A stretch of 44,013 nucleotides of DNA from Fusobacterium perfoetens ATCC 29250 (lineage in GTDB: Bacteria > Fusobacteriota > Fusobacteriia > Fusobacteriales > Fusobacteriaceae): positions 1-44,013 of the forward strand of contig NZ_JHXW01000016.1 in NCBI RefSeq assembly GCF_000622245.1, in the 5' to 3' direction. Each line of letters starts with the position of its first letter. The stretch's first letter is position 1. Both the position numbers and the translations under genes were made by a program. Of this stretch, positions 7,011-16,056 are shown piece by piece. The notes beneath the pieces are model-generated. The model was given only the letters and a program-made list of their open reading frames with translations. It was not told the DNA's origin and searched no databases.

Positions 7011-8999
7011 ATGGAATTAAGAGTAGATGGGAAAAATTTAGAATTATTAGTTAATGGAAGAAAAATAATATCTCACTCAACAAAAAATCCTTTTATCTTT
7101 GTAGGAAAAGGTGAAGCTACTTTTGATATGTATAGAGGAAACTATGACATAAAAGATTATGTAATAGAAAGAGTAGCATTAACAGAGTTTGAAATTTTAG
7201 AAGAAAATAAAGTTAAATTTTTCAGAGGAGAAGAATTTTTAAATGTTTCTTTTGAAGAAAAAGAAGGAAGAACATATATTAATTTCTTAGAAGCATCTGA
7301 TGAATTAAATAGATATTGGTTTAGAATTTGTGCTGATAAAGAAGAAAAAGTATATGGTTGTGGAGAACAAATGACATACTTTAACTTAAGAGGAAAAAAT
7401 TTCCCTCTATGGACTTCTGAACCAGGGGTAGGAAGAAACAAAAAAACTTATACAACATGGCAAGCTGATGTAAAAGATAGAGCTGGTGGAGATTATTATA
7501 CAACATATTATCCTCAACCTACATTTGTATCTACAAAAAAATATTATTTACATATGGAAACAACAGCATATGCTGACTTTGATTTTAGAAATGAAAAATT
7601 CCATGAATTACAAGTATGGCATAAACCAGAATTTATTATGATTGAAACGGGCGAATCTTATTTAGAAATCATAGAAAAATTAACTGGATACTTTGGAAGA
7701 CAACCTAAGTTACCTGAATGGGTATATAATGGAGTATTACTTGGAATTCAAGGTGGAACAGATTTAGTAATAGAAAAAATGGAAAATGCTATTAAAGCTG
7801 GAGTAGAAGTAGCTGGACTTTGGTGTCAAGACTGGGAAGGTATAAATATAACTTCTTTTGGAAAAAGACTTTGGTGGGACTGGAAATGGTCACCAGAAAC
7901 TTATCCTGGATTAGATAAAAAAATATGGGAGTTAAAAGAAAGAGGAATTAGATTTTTAGGATATGCTAACCCATTTTTTATAGAAAATGATACTTATTAT
8001 AAAGAAGCTGAAGCTAAAGGATACCTAGCAAAAGACCAAAATGGAAATGATTATAAAGTAGATTTTGGGGAATTTGATTGTGGTATAGTTGATTTAACAA
8101 ATCCAGAAGCTTTTGAATGGTATAAAGAAAAAATGAAAAAAGAACTTATTGAGTTCGGTTTAGATGGATGGATGGCTGATTTTGGAGAATATTTACCAAG
8201 TGATGCTGTTTTAAAAAATGGAAATGGAGAATTAATGCATAATGCTTGGCCAGCTTTATGGGCTAAAGTAAATTATGAAGCAGTAAAAGAAACTGGAAAT
8301 TTAGAAAAAATAGTTTACTTCATGAGAGCTGGATATACTGGAAACCAAAAATATTGTACTTTAATGTGGGCAGGAGACCAATGTGTCGATTGGTGTATAG
8401 AAGATGGATTAGCTTCAGTTGTCGTAGGAGCTTTATCAGTTGGAATGACAGGAAATGCTCTTACTCATAGTGATATTGGAGGTTATACAACTCTTCATGG
8501 ATTAAAAAGAAGTAAAGAGTTATTTATGAGATGGGCTGAAATGGGGGCATTTACTCCATTTATGAGAACTCATGAAGGAAATAGACCTGCTGATAATCAT
8601 CAATTTGATACAGATATGGAAACATTAAAACACCTTGCTAGAATGACAAAAATATATAAACATATAGTACCTTATACAAAAGCTCTTGTAGCTGAAGCTT
8701 CTGAAAAAGGAATACCAGTACAAAGACCTATATTTATGCATTATGAAAATGATAAAGAAGCATATGATATTAGATATCAATATTTATATGGAAAAGATTT
8801 ATTAGTGGCTCCTGTTTATAATAAAGGAGAAGAAATAAAAGATGTTTATTTACCAGAAGATACATGGGTACATGTATGGACAGGAAAAGAGTACAGAGGT
8901 GGACATCATCAAATAGAGGTACCGATTGGATATCCAGCTGTATTTTATAGAAAAGATTCTGAGTATAAAGCATTATTTGAAGGATTAAAATCAATCTAA
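7011..8999 (+). CDS. yihQ: Sulfoquinovosidase, glycoside hydrolase family 31 (YihQ-like)
   Basis: A 662-residue GH31 enzyme, close to the length of E. coli YihQ and collinear with it over long stretches. The start is set at 7011 because AGGAGG lies at 7001-7006; a longer frame opening at 6969 has no RBS and overlaps the symporter. Key residues in this numbering are the nucleophile D390 in GWMADFGEY, the general acid/base D456 in MWAGDQ, and the YihQ sulfonate-recognition set R286 and W289 (SFGKRLWW) with H521 (RTHEGNRP). These residues separate sulfoquinovosidases from ordinary alpha-glucosidases. It hydrolyses sulfoquinovosyl glycerol or glycolipid-derived sulfoquinovosides to free sulfoquinovose. 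No signal peptide is visible, so it acts in the cytoplasm after uptake. Confidence 0.93.
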   Translation: MELRVDGKNLELLVNGRKIISHSTKNPFIFVGKGEATFDMYRGNYDIKDYVIERVALTEFEILEENKVKFFRGEEFLNVSFEEKEGRTYINFLEASDELNRYWFRICADKEEKVYGCGEQMTYFNLRGKNFPLWTSEPGVGRNKKTYTTWQADVKDRAGGDYYTTYYPQPTFVSTKKYYLHMETTAYADFDFRNEKFHELQVWHKPEFIMIETGESYLEIIEKLTGYFGRQPKLPEWVYNGVLLGIQGGTDLVIEKMENAIKAGVEVAGLWCQDWEGINITSFGKRLWWDWKWSPETYPGLDKKIWELKERGIRFLGYANPFFIENDTYYKEAEAKGYLAKDQNGNDYKVDFGEFDCGIVDLTNPEAFEWYKEKMKKELIEFGLDGWMADFGEYLPSDAVLKNGNGELMHNAWPALWAKVNYEAVKETGNLEKIVYFMRAGYTGNQKYCTLMWAGDQCVDWCIEDGLASVVVGALSVGMTGNALTHSDIGGYTTLHGLKRSKELFMRWAEMGAFTPFMRTHEGNRPADNHQFDTDMETLKHLARMTKIYKHIVPYTKALVAEASEKGIPVQRPIFMHYENDKEAYDIRYQYLYGKDLLVAPVYNKGEEIKDVYLPEDTWVHVWTGKEYRGGHHQIEVPIGYPAVFYRKDSEYKALFEGLKSI

Positions 9000-9018
9000 A
9001 AAATCTAAATATTTAACT

Positions 9019-9054
9019 AAAGAGAGATGCTTGATTATTCAAGTATCTTTCTTT
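9019..9054 (+). terminator. Intra-operon hairpin between sulfoquinovosidase and exporter genes
   Basis: A 16-bp stem (AAAGAGAGATGCTTGA against TCAAGTATCTTTCTTT, with two G-U type positions) and a TTAT loop. The T-run is interrupted (TTTCTTTAATT), so it is probably a partial terminator or an mRNA-processing/stability hairpin that lowers expression of the exporter and regulator relative to the catabolic genes. Confidence 0.6.
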
Positions 9055-9071
9055 AATTATAAGGAGGAAAA

Positions 9072-9782
9072 ATGTTAAAGGATGGATTATTTTTATTAGT
9101 GTTATTTTTGACTAATATAGTCCAAGGAATTACAGGATTTGCAGGGACAGTATTAGCAATGCCTCCTAGTATATTATTACAAGGAATAGATGTAGCAAAA
9201 CCAACATTAAATATTTTAGGACTATTAGTAGCTGTTTGGATAGTAATTATTTCATATAAAAGTTTAAATATGAAAGAATTTTTTAAAGTTATGATAATAA
9301 TGTTTTTTGGACTTATATTAGGAAATTATATATATTCTATTATACCAGTACCAATGCTTTTAAAAATATATGCGATATTTATAATAGGAATAGCTCTAAA
9401 AGGACTTTTAGTAAAAAAAGAAAAAGATTTACCAGAATTTATTTTAGTAATGATTGTATTTATTGCAGGAATTATGCATGGAATGTTTGTTTCAGGTGGA
9501 CCTTTATTAATAATATATGCAGCTAAAAAATTTAGAGAAAAAACAGAATTTAGAGCAACAGTTTCTTGTGTATGGCTTGTATTAAATAGTTATTTAGGAT
9601 ATAGTCACTATGTAGAAGGATTATTTACTCCAGAAACAATAACTAAATTAATGTGGGGAATTCCTCCTGTAATAGTAGGAGTAATAATAGGAAATATTTT
9701 ACATAAAAAAATGAGTCAAGAATTATTTTTATTAATAACTTACATATTATTGATAATTTCTGGAATTACTTTATTATTCTGA
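9072..9782 (+). CDS. TauE/SafE-family sulfonate exporter
   Basis: A 236-residue membrane protein with about seven or eight hydrophobic segments. It has the two-half TauE/SafE pattern: a first half beginning NIVQGITGFAGTVLAMP (residues 15-31) and a second half with HGMFVSGGPLLIIYAAK. Family members export sulfonates such as sulfoacetate, sulfolactate or DHPS. Being seventh in the sulfoglycolysis operon, it most likely exports the C3 sulfonate end product. The RBS AAGGAGG is next to the start. Substrate is inferred from neighbours. Confidence 0.85.
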   Translation: MLKDGLFLLVLFLTNIVQGITGFAGTVLAMPPSILLQGIDVAKPTLNILGLLVAVWIVIISYKSLNMKEFFKVMIIMFFGLILGNYIYSIIPVPMLLKIYAIFIIGIALKGLLVKKEKDLPEFILVMIVFIAGIMHGMFVSGGPLLIIYAAKKFREKTEFRATVSCVWLVLNSYLGYSHYVEGLFTPETITKLMWGIPPVIVGVIIGNILHKKMSQELFLLITYILLIISGITLLF

Positions 9783-9890
9783 TTTTTATATTGAGAAATT
9801 TAGAAAAATATTATATACTTAATAAAAAGAATACTTGTGAAGAATACTTATTCAATTTAGAAGATATAAAATTAGAAATAGGGTGAAAGA

Positions 9891-11024
9891 ATGGGCAAAG
9901 GAATAGGATTAAATATGGAGACTGTGAGGTCTTCAAATATAGGAGCAGTTTTATCATATTTAAATACATATGGAGCAAGTTCTAGAAAAAAAATAGCAGA
10001 AGATTTAAAATTGACAACAGCTACTTTAACAATTTTAACTAGTGATTTAATAAAAGAAGGGTTATTAATAGAATTAGGGGAAGTAACTGAAAATAAAGTT
10101 GGAAGAAAAAAAATTCTAATAGATATAAATGAAAAATCAAGATTTTGTTTAGGGCTTGAAATACAAAAAAGAAAAATTATTTTTATAATAACAGATTTAA
10201 AAGCAAATATTATTTTTGAAAAAGAATGGTCTAGAGAAAAAAGTTTTGATATTGAAGAATTTAATCTAATCTTAGATTTTATTGAAAATGAAATAAAAGA
10301 AATAAAAGAAAAAATTTTAGGAATGGGAATTTTAGTTCAAGGAGAAATAGAAAATAAAATTGCAATAAGTAGTCCAATTCCTAATATTTTAGAAATAGTA
10401 GAAAGAAGATTGGGAATAAAATGTCTTTTAGAAAATAATATGAAAGGTCTTGTTTTAAGTGAAATGTATTTTAAAGAAAATCATAGAAATTTTTGGGTCT
10501 TAAAATATGGACCAGGAGTAGGAACTTCTGTTGTAATAAATGGAAAGATTTTACAAGGAACAGAAAATAAGCCAATAGAATTTGGACATGCTCCATTATT
10601 TAAAAAAAATAGTAATAATTATTGTACTATTTGTAAAAAATGTGGTTGTGTTGAATCCGAGGTTCATTTTGAATATGTGGTTAAAAGGTTTATTGATTTA
10701 GGATATATAAAAAATGAAGAGGAAACAGATTTTGATTTTGTAAATAGAGTATCTAAGAAATCTGGAATGGAAATAATAGATAATGTTTTAGATATTTTAT
10801 CAGATTATATTATTTTAGCAAGTTGGATAGTTCCTGTAGATGAATTAATTTTAAGTGGAAGATTTTTTTCAGAAGAAAGATTTTTTAAAGCTTTTAAAAA
10901 TAAATTAAAAAATAAACCAAGTAATATAAAAATAGAAAATATAAGTTGTATGAAAGATTATTCATATAAAAGAAAAATAGCAGGAGCAATATTAATATTA
11001 GAAGATTTTTTTAATAATTATTAA
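9891..11024 (+). CDS. ROK-family transcriptional repressor, probable sulfoglycolysis regulator
   Basis: A 377-residue ROK protein with an N-terminal winged helix (about residues 15-80, including SSRKKIAEDLKLTTATLTIL) and a C-terminal sugar-kinase-like domain. The structural zinc motif is present in variant form: H233, then C245, C248, C251 and C253. The sugar-kinase catalytic Asp of the usual ENDAN motif is Asn (ENNMK, N183), so kinase activity is unlikely and it should act as a ligand-sensing repressor. As last gene of the operon it probably binds near the promoter at 1488-1516 and is released by a sulfosugar intermediate. Start chosen at 9891 because GGGTG lies just upstream; an in-frame ATG at 9915 is the alternative. 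Confidence 0.85.
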   Translation: MGKGIGLNMETVRSSNIGAVLSYLNTYGASSRKKIAEDLKLTTATLTILTSDLIKEGLLIELGEVTENKVGRKKILIDINEKSRFCLGLEIQKRKIIFIITDLKANIIFEKEWSREKSFDIEEFNLILDFIENEIKEIKEKILGMGILVQGEIENKIAISSPIPNILEIVERRLGIKCLLENNMKGLVLSEMYFKENHRNFWVLKYGPGVGTSVVINGKILQGTENKPIEFGHAPLFKKNSNNYCTICKKCGCVESEVHFEYVVKRFIDLGYIKNEEETDFDFVNRVSKKSGMEIIDNVLDILSDYIILASWIVPVDELILSGRFFSEERFFKAFKNKLKNKPSNIKIENISCMKDYSYKRKIAGAILILEDFFNNY

Positions 11025-11068
11025 AAGAGATAGGGTATTATTAAAATTTAGTAATACCCTATCTCTTT
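11024..11068. terminator. Bidirectional terminator of the sulfoglycolysis operon and fplA
   Basis: A perfect 17-bp stem, arms 11024-11040 and 11052-11068, with an 11-base loop. T-rich sequence follows on the plus side and A-rich sequence precedes it. It sits between the convergent ROK and patatin genes and can stop transcription from both. Confidence 0.92.
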
Positions 11069-11093
11069 ATTTTTTATCAAAATATAAAAATTA

Positions 11094-13433
11094 TTAAAAT
11101 GTATAACCAAAATAAATATTGAAAAGAATTCCATTATTAATAGAATCATTTGTTAATGAAAATTCAAGAGGTCCTAATAGAGTATCCCATCCTAATCCAA
11201 TACCATAACCATTATAAAAATTACTAGCAAATTCACTATCTTTTTGATAGAAGAAATTATTTGAATCTGAATTAAAAGTAATAGTGTTATATCTACCTAT
11301 AATATAAACATTAGGGCCTACATTATATTGTAATGAAATACCTCCAGATATAAGTTTATCTGTAACTAATCCATAGTAAGGAATACCATAAAAATCAAAT
11401 TCTTTATAATTTAAACTAAATTTTTTTGTACCACCTATTTTAAATAAACCTTCATATCTATAATTAAAATCATCATTAAATAATTGTCCTCCAGAAGCGA
11501 AAGCACCAAAAGAAAGTTTTTTATTAATAGGGAAAGTTTTAAATACATTAAATTTATATCCATGAAAATCAAAACCAGAATTAGAAATTCCTCTATTAAC
11601 AAATCCTGCTAAATAAGAAAAACTTCCTTTAGTAGGGAATGAAATAGAATCTAAATTATCATAAATAATATAAGAACTACCCCAAATATAATTTTCAATA
11701 TCTTTATCTTCTAAATCATAAGGAAGACCAGATGTAAAATAGTTTTTAGAATATTTCCAACCACTTGATATACCAAAAAGAAGATTATTAAAAATAGAAG
11801 AAGAAATATCATATTGAAAACCTAAAGATTTTGTAGTGTACTTAGAAATAAGTTTTCCAGAATTCCAACCATAAAGAAAAACAGGAGAATATTGATAAGA
11901 TAAACTATAATTTCTTGAAAAATCAATATCAAAAATTTCAAAAGTATTTTTATTTCCTATACTTAATTTAGGAAAAGAAGATATTTCACTTTTTATATAA
12001 TAGTTGTTACCAAAACTATTGCTATATGGTAAATCTGTATTTAAGTTTAAGGCCATACCATAATCATTAGAAACATAAAGGAAATTTCCATAAATCTTAA
12101 ATAAAGGACTTTCTTCTAAAGAAAAAGTAATATTATCATTTTGTACTTTATAAAAAATCCTATCAACATATGAAAGAGCATAGATTTTATTGGTCCAAGT
12201 ATTTAAATCATCTATTGTATAGTTATCAGTTTGTGGTTTTAAATCTATAGCTTTTTTATAGGTAAAAGTAGAGTTTCCAATTAAATTTATAGAATTAATA
12301 GGACTATTGAAATTTTTTAAAGCACTAGATTTTTCTTTTATGGCTAGAAATTTTTCTTTATTAGAAAGCTTTTTTAAATTTGAGGAAAAATGTTCAGCAG
12401 CTATTTCTCCTTCTTTAATGATAGGCGCAATATTTTCGAAATCAAGAGTTCCAAATTTTTTTACATTAGGAACTATTAAAATATCAGCATAATTTTTTTG
12501 GATTTTTGTACTTTTCATGCTATTGTATCCAGAAATTTTATCAATAACTTCTACTACATTGGAACTAGTTGTTATATTTTTAGGGTCAGCAGTTATATCT
12601 ACAGCTATTATAATATCAGCTCCAGCTTTCATAGCTTCTACAACTGGGAAATTATTGGCCACTCCACCATCAACAAAGAAACTATCTTGATGTTTTATAG
12701 GAGTGATAATAGATGGAATAGCCATACTCATAAGGACAGCTTTTGCTAAATCTCCTTCTTTTAAGGCTATAGCTTTTCCAGTATTAATATCTGTAGAAAC
12801 AGCTCTAAATTTTATTGGAAATTCATCAAAATTATTTATTTTTTCAACTCTTTCAAAAGTTTTTTTAAAGTTAAGATAAATATGTTCTCCATTTATTACC
12901 CCTAATGGGAAATGAATGTCATTATTATTATCAATAGAAACACTAAGAGTTCCTTTAATTTCATTAATTTTTTGAGTAATATTTTTTAAAGAACGGTCAG
13001 GAGAGTTTGAAAATAATTTTTCAAATTCTTGAGTAAGTAAAAAATCTTCTATTTCTTTTGGAGAATAACCTATAGAATACATGGCTCCTACAATACTTCC
13101 TGCACTAGTTCCTATTATCATATCAATAGGAACATTATATTTTTCTAAAACTTTTAAAACTCCAACATGCCCAGCTCCTTTAGCTCCACCACCACTTAAA
13201 ACCAAAGCAATTTTTGGAGAACCATTTTTTTTATTTATATCAAACTTATTTTTATTTACATAAGTTTTTAAATCTTCTAATTCCTTGATATAATCTTCTA
13301 ACATTTCTATATGATTATCAATAGAATTTATTTTATCTTTTTTAGTATTTATTTTTCCATAATATTTTTCTTCTTGAGAAAAGGAAAAAATAGATAAAAT
13401 TATAAAAAGAAAAATAAGTAAAAATTTTTTCAT
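11094..13433 (-). CDS. fplA: FplA-type patatin phospholipase, type Vd autotransporter
   Basis: A 779-residue outer-membrane protein. Order of parts: signal peptide (1-19), a Lys-rich helical linker (21-70), a patatin phospholipase A domain (about 74-270), a POTRA-like segment (about 375-440) and a C-terminal BamA-like beta-barrel ending in Phe (FGYTF). The patatin domain has the oxyanion loop GGGAKG (81-86), the nucleophile S110 in GTSAG and the dyad Asp D255 in DGG, so it looks catalytically competent. Its architecture and length match FplA of Fusobacterium nucleatum, a lipase displayed on the surface or released. It is transcribed alone, convergent to the sulfoglycolysis operon and divergent from the lipoprotein/rpoN operon. 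Confidence 0.93.
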   Translation of the reverse strand: MKKFLLIFLFIILSIFSFSQEEKYYGKINTKKDKINSIDNHIEMLEDYIKELEDLKTYVNKNKFDINKKNGSPKIALVLSGGGAKGAGHVGVLKVLEKYNVPIDMIIGTSAGSIVGAMYSIGYSPKEIEDFLLTQEFEKLFSNSPDRSLKNITQKINEIKGTLSVSIDNNNDIHFPLGVINGEHIYLNFKKTFERVEKINNFDEFPIKFRAVSTDINTGKAIALKEGDLAKAVLMSMAIPSIITPIKHQDSFFVDGGVANNFPVVEAMKAGADIIIAVDITADPKNITTSSNVVEVIDKISGYNSMKSTKIQKNYADILIVPNVKKFGTLDFENIAPIIKEGEIAAEHFSSNLKKLSNKEKFLAIKEKSSALKNFNSPINSINLIGNSTFTYKKAIDLKPQTDNYTIDDLNTWTNKIYALSYVDRIFYKVQNDNITFSLEESPLFKIYGNFLYVSNDYGMALNLNTDLPYSNSFGNNYYIKSEISSFPKLSIGNKNTFEIFDIDFSRNYSLSYQYSPVFLYGWNSGKLISKYTTKSLGFQYDISSSIFNNLLFGISSGWKYSKNYFTSGLPYDLEDKDIENYIWGSSYIIYDNLDSISFPTKGSFSYLAGFVNRGISNSGFDFHGYKFNVFKTFPINKKLSFGAFASGGQLFNDDFNYRYEGLFKIGGTKKFSLNYKEFDFYGIPYYGLVTDKLISGGISLQYNVGPNVYIIGRYNTITFNSDSNNFFYQKDSEFASNFYNGYGIGLGWDTLLGPLEFSLTNDSINNGILFNIYFGYTF

Positions 13434-13458
13434 AACCCCTCCATAAATATTTTTTATT

Positions 13459-13464
13459 ATTATA
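13459..13464 (-). promoter_or_regulatory. Extended -10 of the fplA promoter
   Basis: On the minus strand the sequence reads TGATATAAT, an extended -10 (TGnTATAAT), about 26 bases before the fplA start. A clear -35 is not visible, as is usual for extended -10 promoters. The RBS GGAGGGG follows. Confidence 0.6.
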
Positions 13465-13506
13465 TCACAATAATAAAAAAAATATGAAAAAAAGTATAAA
13501 TTATAG

Positions 13507-13512
13507 TATAAT
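13507..13512 (+). promoter_or_regulatory. -10 box of the lipoprotein-rpoN-bactofilin operon
   Basis: TATAAT lies 35 bases before the TTG start at 13547. This argues against the upstream ATG at 13484, which would lie before the transcription start. No convincing -35 is seen. Confidence 0.55.
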
Positions 13513-13546
13513 AATGTTAGTAAACAAACAAAAGGAGGGAGTTATT

Positions 13547-14797
13547 TTGAAAAAAATAATTTATTTATTAATGATTTTATTAGTAGGGTGTACAGCAATA
13601 GAAGAGAAAGAGGACTCTCCTATAATTTATAATTTAGCAATAGTTAGTACAAATAATATAAATGGAAAAATTCAAGAGGGAATAGGTTATCCTAGATTAG
13701 CAACAATAATAAAAGATAAAGAAAGAGAGTTTGGAAAAGAAAAAGTTTTATATTTAGATGCTGGAGGAAATTTTTCAGGAAGTAAATTTTCAGAAAGTAC
13801 TAAAGGAGCAGGAATTTCAAAAGTATTAAATGGAGTAGGATTAAAAGTTACTACTTTAGGAAAAGGGGATTTTTATTATGGAGCAGAGAGAATAAAAGAA
13901 TTAGAAAAGATTTCTAATTTTAAAATAGTAGCTTCAAATGTTAAATATAGAGATGGAAGAGATTTTGTAAAACCATATTTATTAGGAAGAATGGGAGATA
14001 AAAGATTTGCTATTATAGGGATAGTTTCTCCAGAACTATATAATGAAATGGATAAGAAGACAAAAGGAGAATTAATAATTCAAGAACCTATATTAGTTAT
14101 TCCTAATTTAGTTAGATTAATAAAAGAAAATAATATAGATTTTATAATTGCTCTTTCTTCTTTTGGAGAAAATACAGAATGGAATGCAGCAGAATTAGCT
14201 AAGAATATCTCTGATATAGATTTAATGATAGTAAGTGGACAAGGAAAAAGTATGAATCAAAAAATGAATAACACTTATATAATTAAAGAGGAAAATTCTT
14301 TTGGAAGTATAGGAATAACAAAGATAGCTTTAAAAACTGGTAAAAAATCATTAGATAGAATAAATCATGAAAAAATAAAATTAAATGATATTTATATTCC
14401 TGAAAATGAGAAAAAGATTGTAAAAGAAAGTACAATAAAAGAAGAAGTTATAAAAGGTGAAGATATATATTATAAAGTACAACCAGGAAATACTTTATAT
14501 TCTTTAGCTAGAGAATACAATACAACTGTTGATGAAATAAAAAGATTAAATCCTAGTATTGAAGGAAATAACATAAAAGTGGGAGAAACTTATAAAATAC
14601 TAGAGAAAAAAGTGGATATTGTAGAAAAGAAAGTTGAAACAGAAACAAATAAAGCGAAAGAGATGTATGATAACTTTGATTCTATTGCAGTAGAAATGAA
14701 TGATATGGAAAATATTCCAGATAATGCATTAGAAGTTGGAAAAATAGATATTCCAAAAGATAGTGAAGTAGAGAAATTAATAGAAACTTTAAAATAA
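13547..14797 (+). CDS. LysM lipoprotein with degenerate 5'-nucleotidase (UshA-like) domain
   Basis: The start is TTG at 13547, with AGGAGG at 13533-13538; this gives a 416-residue lipoprotein precursor with lipobox LLVGC and lipidated C15. An in-frame ATG 63 bases upstream lies before the -10 box. Residues about 30-275 follow the metallophosphatase/5'-nucleotidase pattern, but the metal-binding motifs are worn away: TNDxHG reads STNNING, DxGD reads DAGGN, GNHExD reads GKGDFY, and the late GHxH reads SGQGK. SNV in the middle remains. A LysM domain (about 309-352, YYKVQPGNTLYSLAREY) probably anchors it to peptidoglycan. It is likely a non-enzymatic periplasmic binding or structural protein. It heads an operon with rpoN, 19 bp downstream. 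Confidence 0.75.
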   Translation: MKKIIYLLMILLVGCTAIEEKEDSPIIYNLAIVSTNNINGKIQEGIGYPRLATIIKDKEREFGKEKVLYLDAGGNFSGSKFSESTKGAGISKVLNGVGLKVTTLGKGDFYYGAERIKELEKISNFKIVASNVKYRDGRDFVKPYLLGRMGDKRFAIIGIVSPELYNEMDKKTKGELIIQEPILVIPNLVRLIKENNIDFIIALSSFGENTEWNAAELAKNISDIDLMIVSGQGKSMNQKMNNTYIIKEENSFGSIGITKIALKTGKKSLDRINHEKIKLNDIYIPENEKKIVKESTIKEEVIKGEDIYYKVQPGNTLYSLAREYNTTVDEIKRLNPSIEGNNIKVGETYKILEKKVDIVEKKVETETNKAKEMYDNFDSIAVEMNDMENIPDNALEVGKIDIPKDSEVEKLIETLK

Positions 14798-14816
14798 GAA
14801 ATAATTAGGAGGAGAG

Positions 14817-16049
14817 ATGGAATTTTCGTTAAATTTAAAACAGGATTTAAAATTAATTTTAACACAAGAAATGAAAGTCTCTCTAAATATTTTGGAGATG
14901 TCTTCTTATGATTTAGAAAAATATATTTTAAAAGAAAGGGAAATCAATCCCTACATAGAAGTGGAGTATACAAATATTAGTAAAAAAAATTTTTCAAATG
15001 ATGAGGAAGAATTTTCTCCATTAGATTTAGCCCATAAAGAAGAGAGTTTAGTAGATTATTTAGAAGAGCAAATAGGATATTTGAAAATTAATAAAAATAT
15101 GAGATTTCTTTGTTCTTATATAATAAATAATCTTGATAAAAGAGGTTATCTTTTATTAAAAAAGCAAGAAATAAAAGATCTGACTAAATTTCCTTTAAAA
15201 GAGATAGAAAAGGCAATAGAAATAATAAAATCTTTAGAACCAGTAGGAATAGGAGCTCAAAATTTAGAAGAGTGTCTTATAATTCAATTACATAAAAAGC
15301 AAATAAATGATATAGTTTTAGAGAATTTAATAAAATATTTTTTAAGAGAGTTAGCAGATAGAAAAATTGAAAAAATTTGTGAAAAATTAAAAATTAATCA
15401 AGAACAGCTTAAGAAATATTTTGAAATAATTCGAAAATTAAATCCTATTCCTTCTCGTGGTTTTTATATGGGAGAATCAATAAATTATATTTCTCCAGAA
15501 GCAGAAATAAAATTAGTTGATGGAGAGTATAAAGTTATAATGTTATATGGAAATCTTCCAAAAGTGAAAATTAAAGAAGGAGAAAATATAGATAAAACGT
15601 ATTATACCTCAGCTAATAATTTAATAAAGTTTATAGAAAAAAGATATGAAACTTTAAAAAATATATTAGAGGTTATATTAGAAAAACAATATGAGTATTT
15701 TTCACAAGAAAATGGAAAATTAAAGAATTTCACTTTAAAAGAAGTATCAGAAAAATTAGAAATACATGAATCAACAATTTCAAGAGCTATAAAAAATAAA
15801 TATATATCTTCAAATAAAGGGATGTTAAGGATAAAAGATTTGTTTGTATTAAATGATGAGAAAGAGTTAATCTGTGAAATTATAGAAAATTTAGTTTTAG
15901 AAGAAGATAGAGAAAAACCATATACAGACCAATATATGGCTGACTATATAAATTTGCATAATTTAAAAATAGCTAGAAGAACTGTGGCAAAATATAGAGA
16001 AGAATTAGGAATAGCCTCAGCATCTAAAAGAAAATTAAAAAATATCTAG
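14817..16049 (+). CDS. rpoN: RNA polymerase sigma-54 factor RpoN
   Basis: A 410-residue sigma-54. Region I at the N terminus is Gln/Leu-rich (LNLKQDLKLILTQEMKVSL), followed by a short acidic linker, the core-binding region and a C-terminal DNA-binding part. The signature RpoN box, ARRTVAKYRE, is at about 386-395. It is slightly shorter than proteobacterial RpoN (about 470), as in other low-GC anaerobes. RBS TAGGAGGAG precedes the start. It is co-transcribed with an enhancer-binding activator that begins 7 bp after its stop, so sigma and activator are supplied together. Confidence 0.96.
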   Translation: MEFSLNLKQDLKLILTQEMKVSLNILEMSSYDLEKYILKEREINPYIEVEYTNISKKNFSNDEEEFSPLDLAHKEESLVDYLEEQIGYLKINKNMRFLCSYIINNLDKRGYLLLKKQEIKDLTKFPLKEIEKAIEIIKSLEPVGIGAQNLEECLIIQLHKKQINDIVLENLIKYFLRELADRKIEKICEKLKINQEQLKKYFEIIRKLNPIPSRGFYMGESINYISPEAEIKLVDGEYKVIMLYGNLPKVKIKEGENIDKTYYTSANNLIKFIEKRYETLKNILEVILEKQYEYFSQENGKLKNFTLKEVSEKLEIHESTISRAIKNKYISSNKGMLRIKDLFVLNDEKELICEIIENLVLEEDREKPYTDQYMADYINLHNLKIARRTVAKYREELGIASASKRKLKNI

Positions 16050-16056
16050 GAGGAAT

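Noticed and set aside
9791-9886. A 31-codon ORF from TTG between the exporter and the ROK gene
   Set aside because: No RBS before the TTG and no recognisable features; more likely untranslated spacer.
13484-13546. ATG-started extension of the LysM lipoprotein
   Set aside because: The ATG precedes the -10 TATAAT and the extension would bury the lipoprotein signal peptide behind 21 residues.
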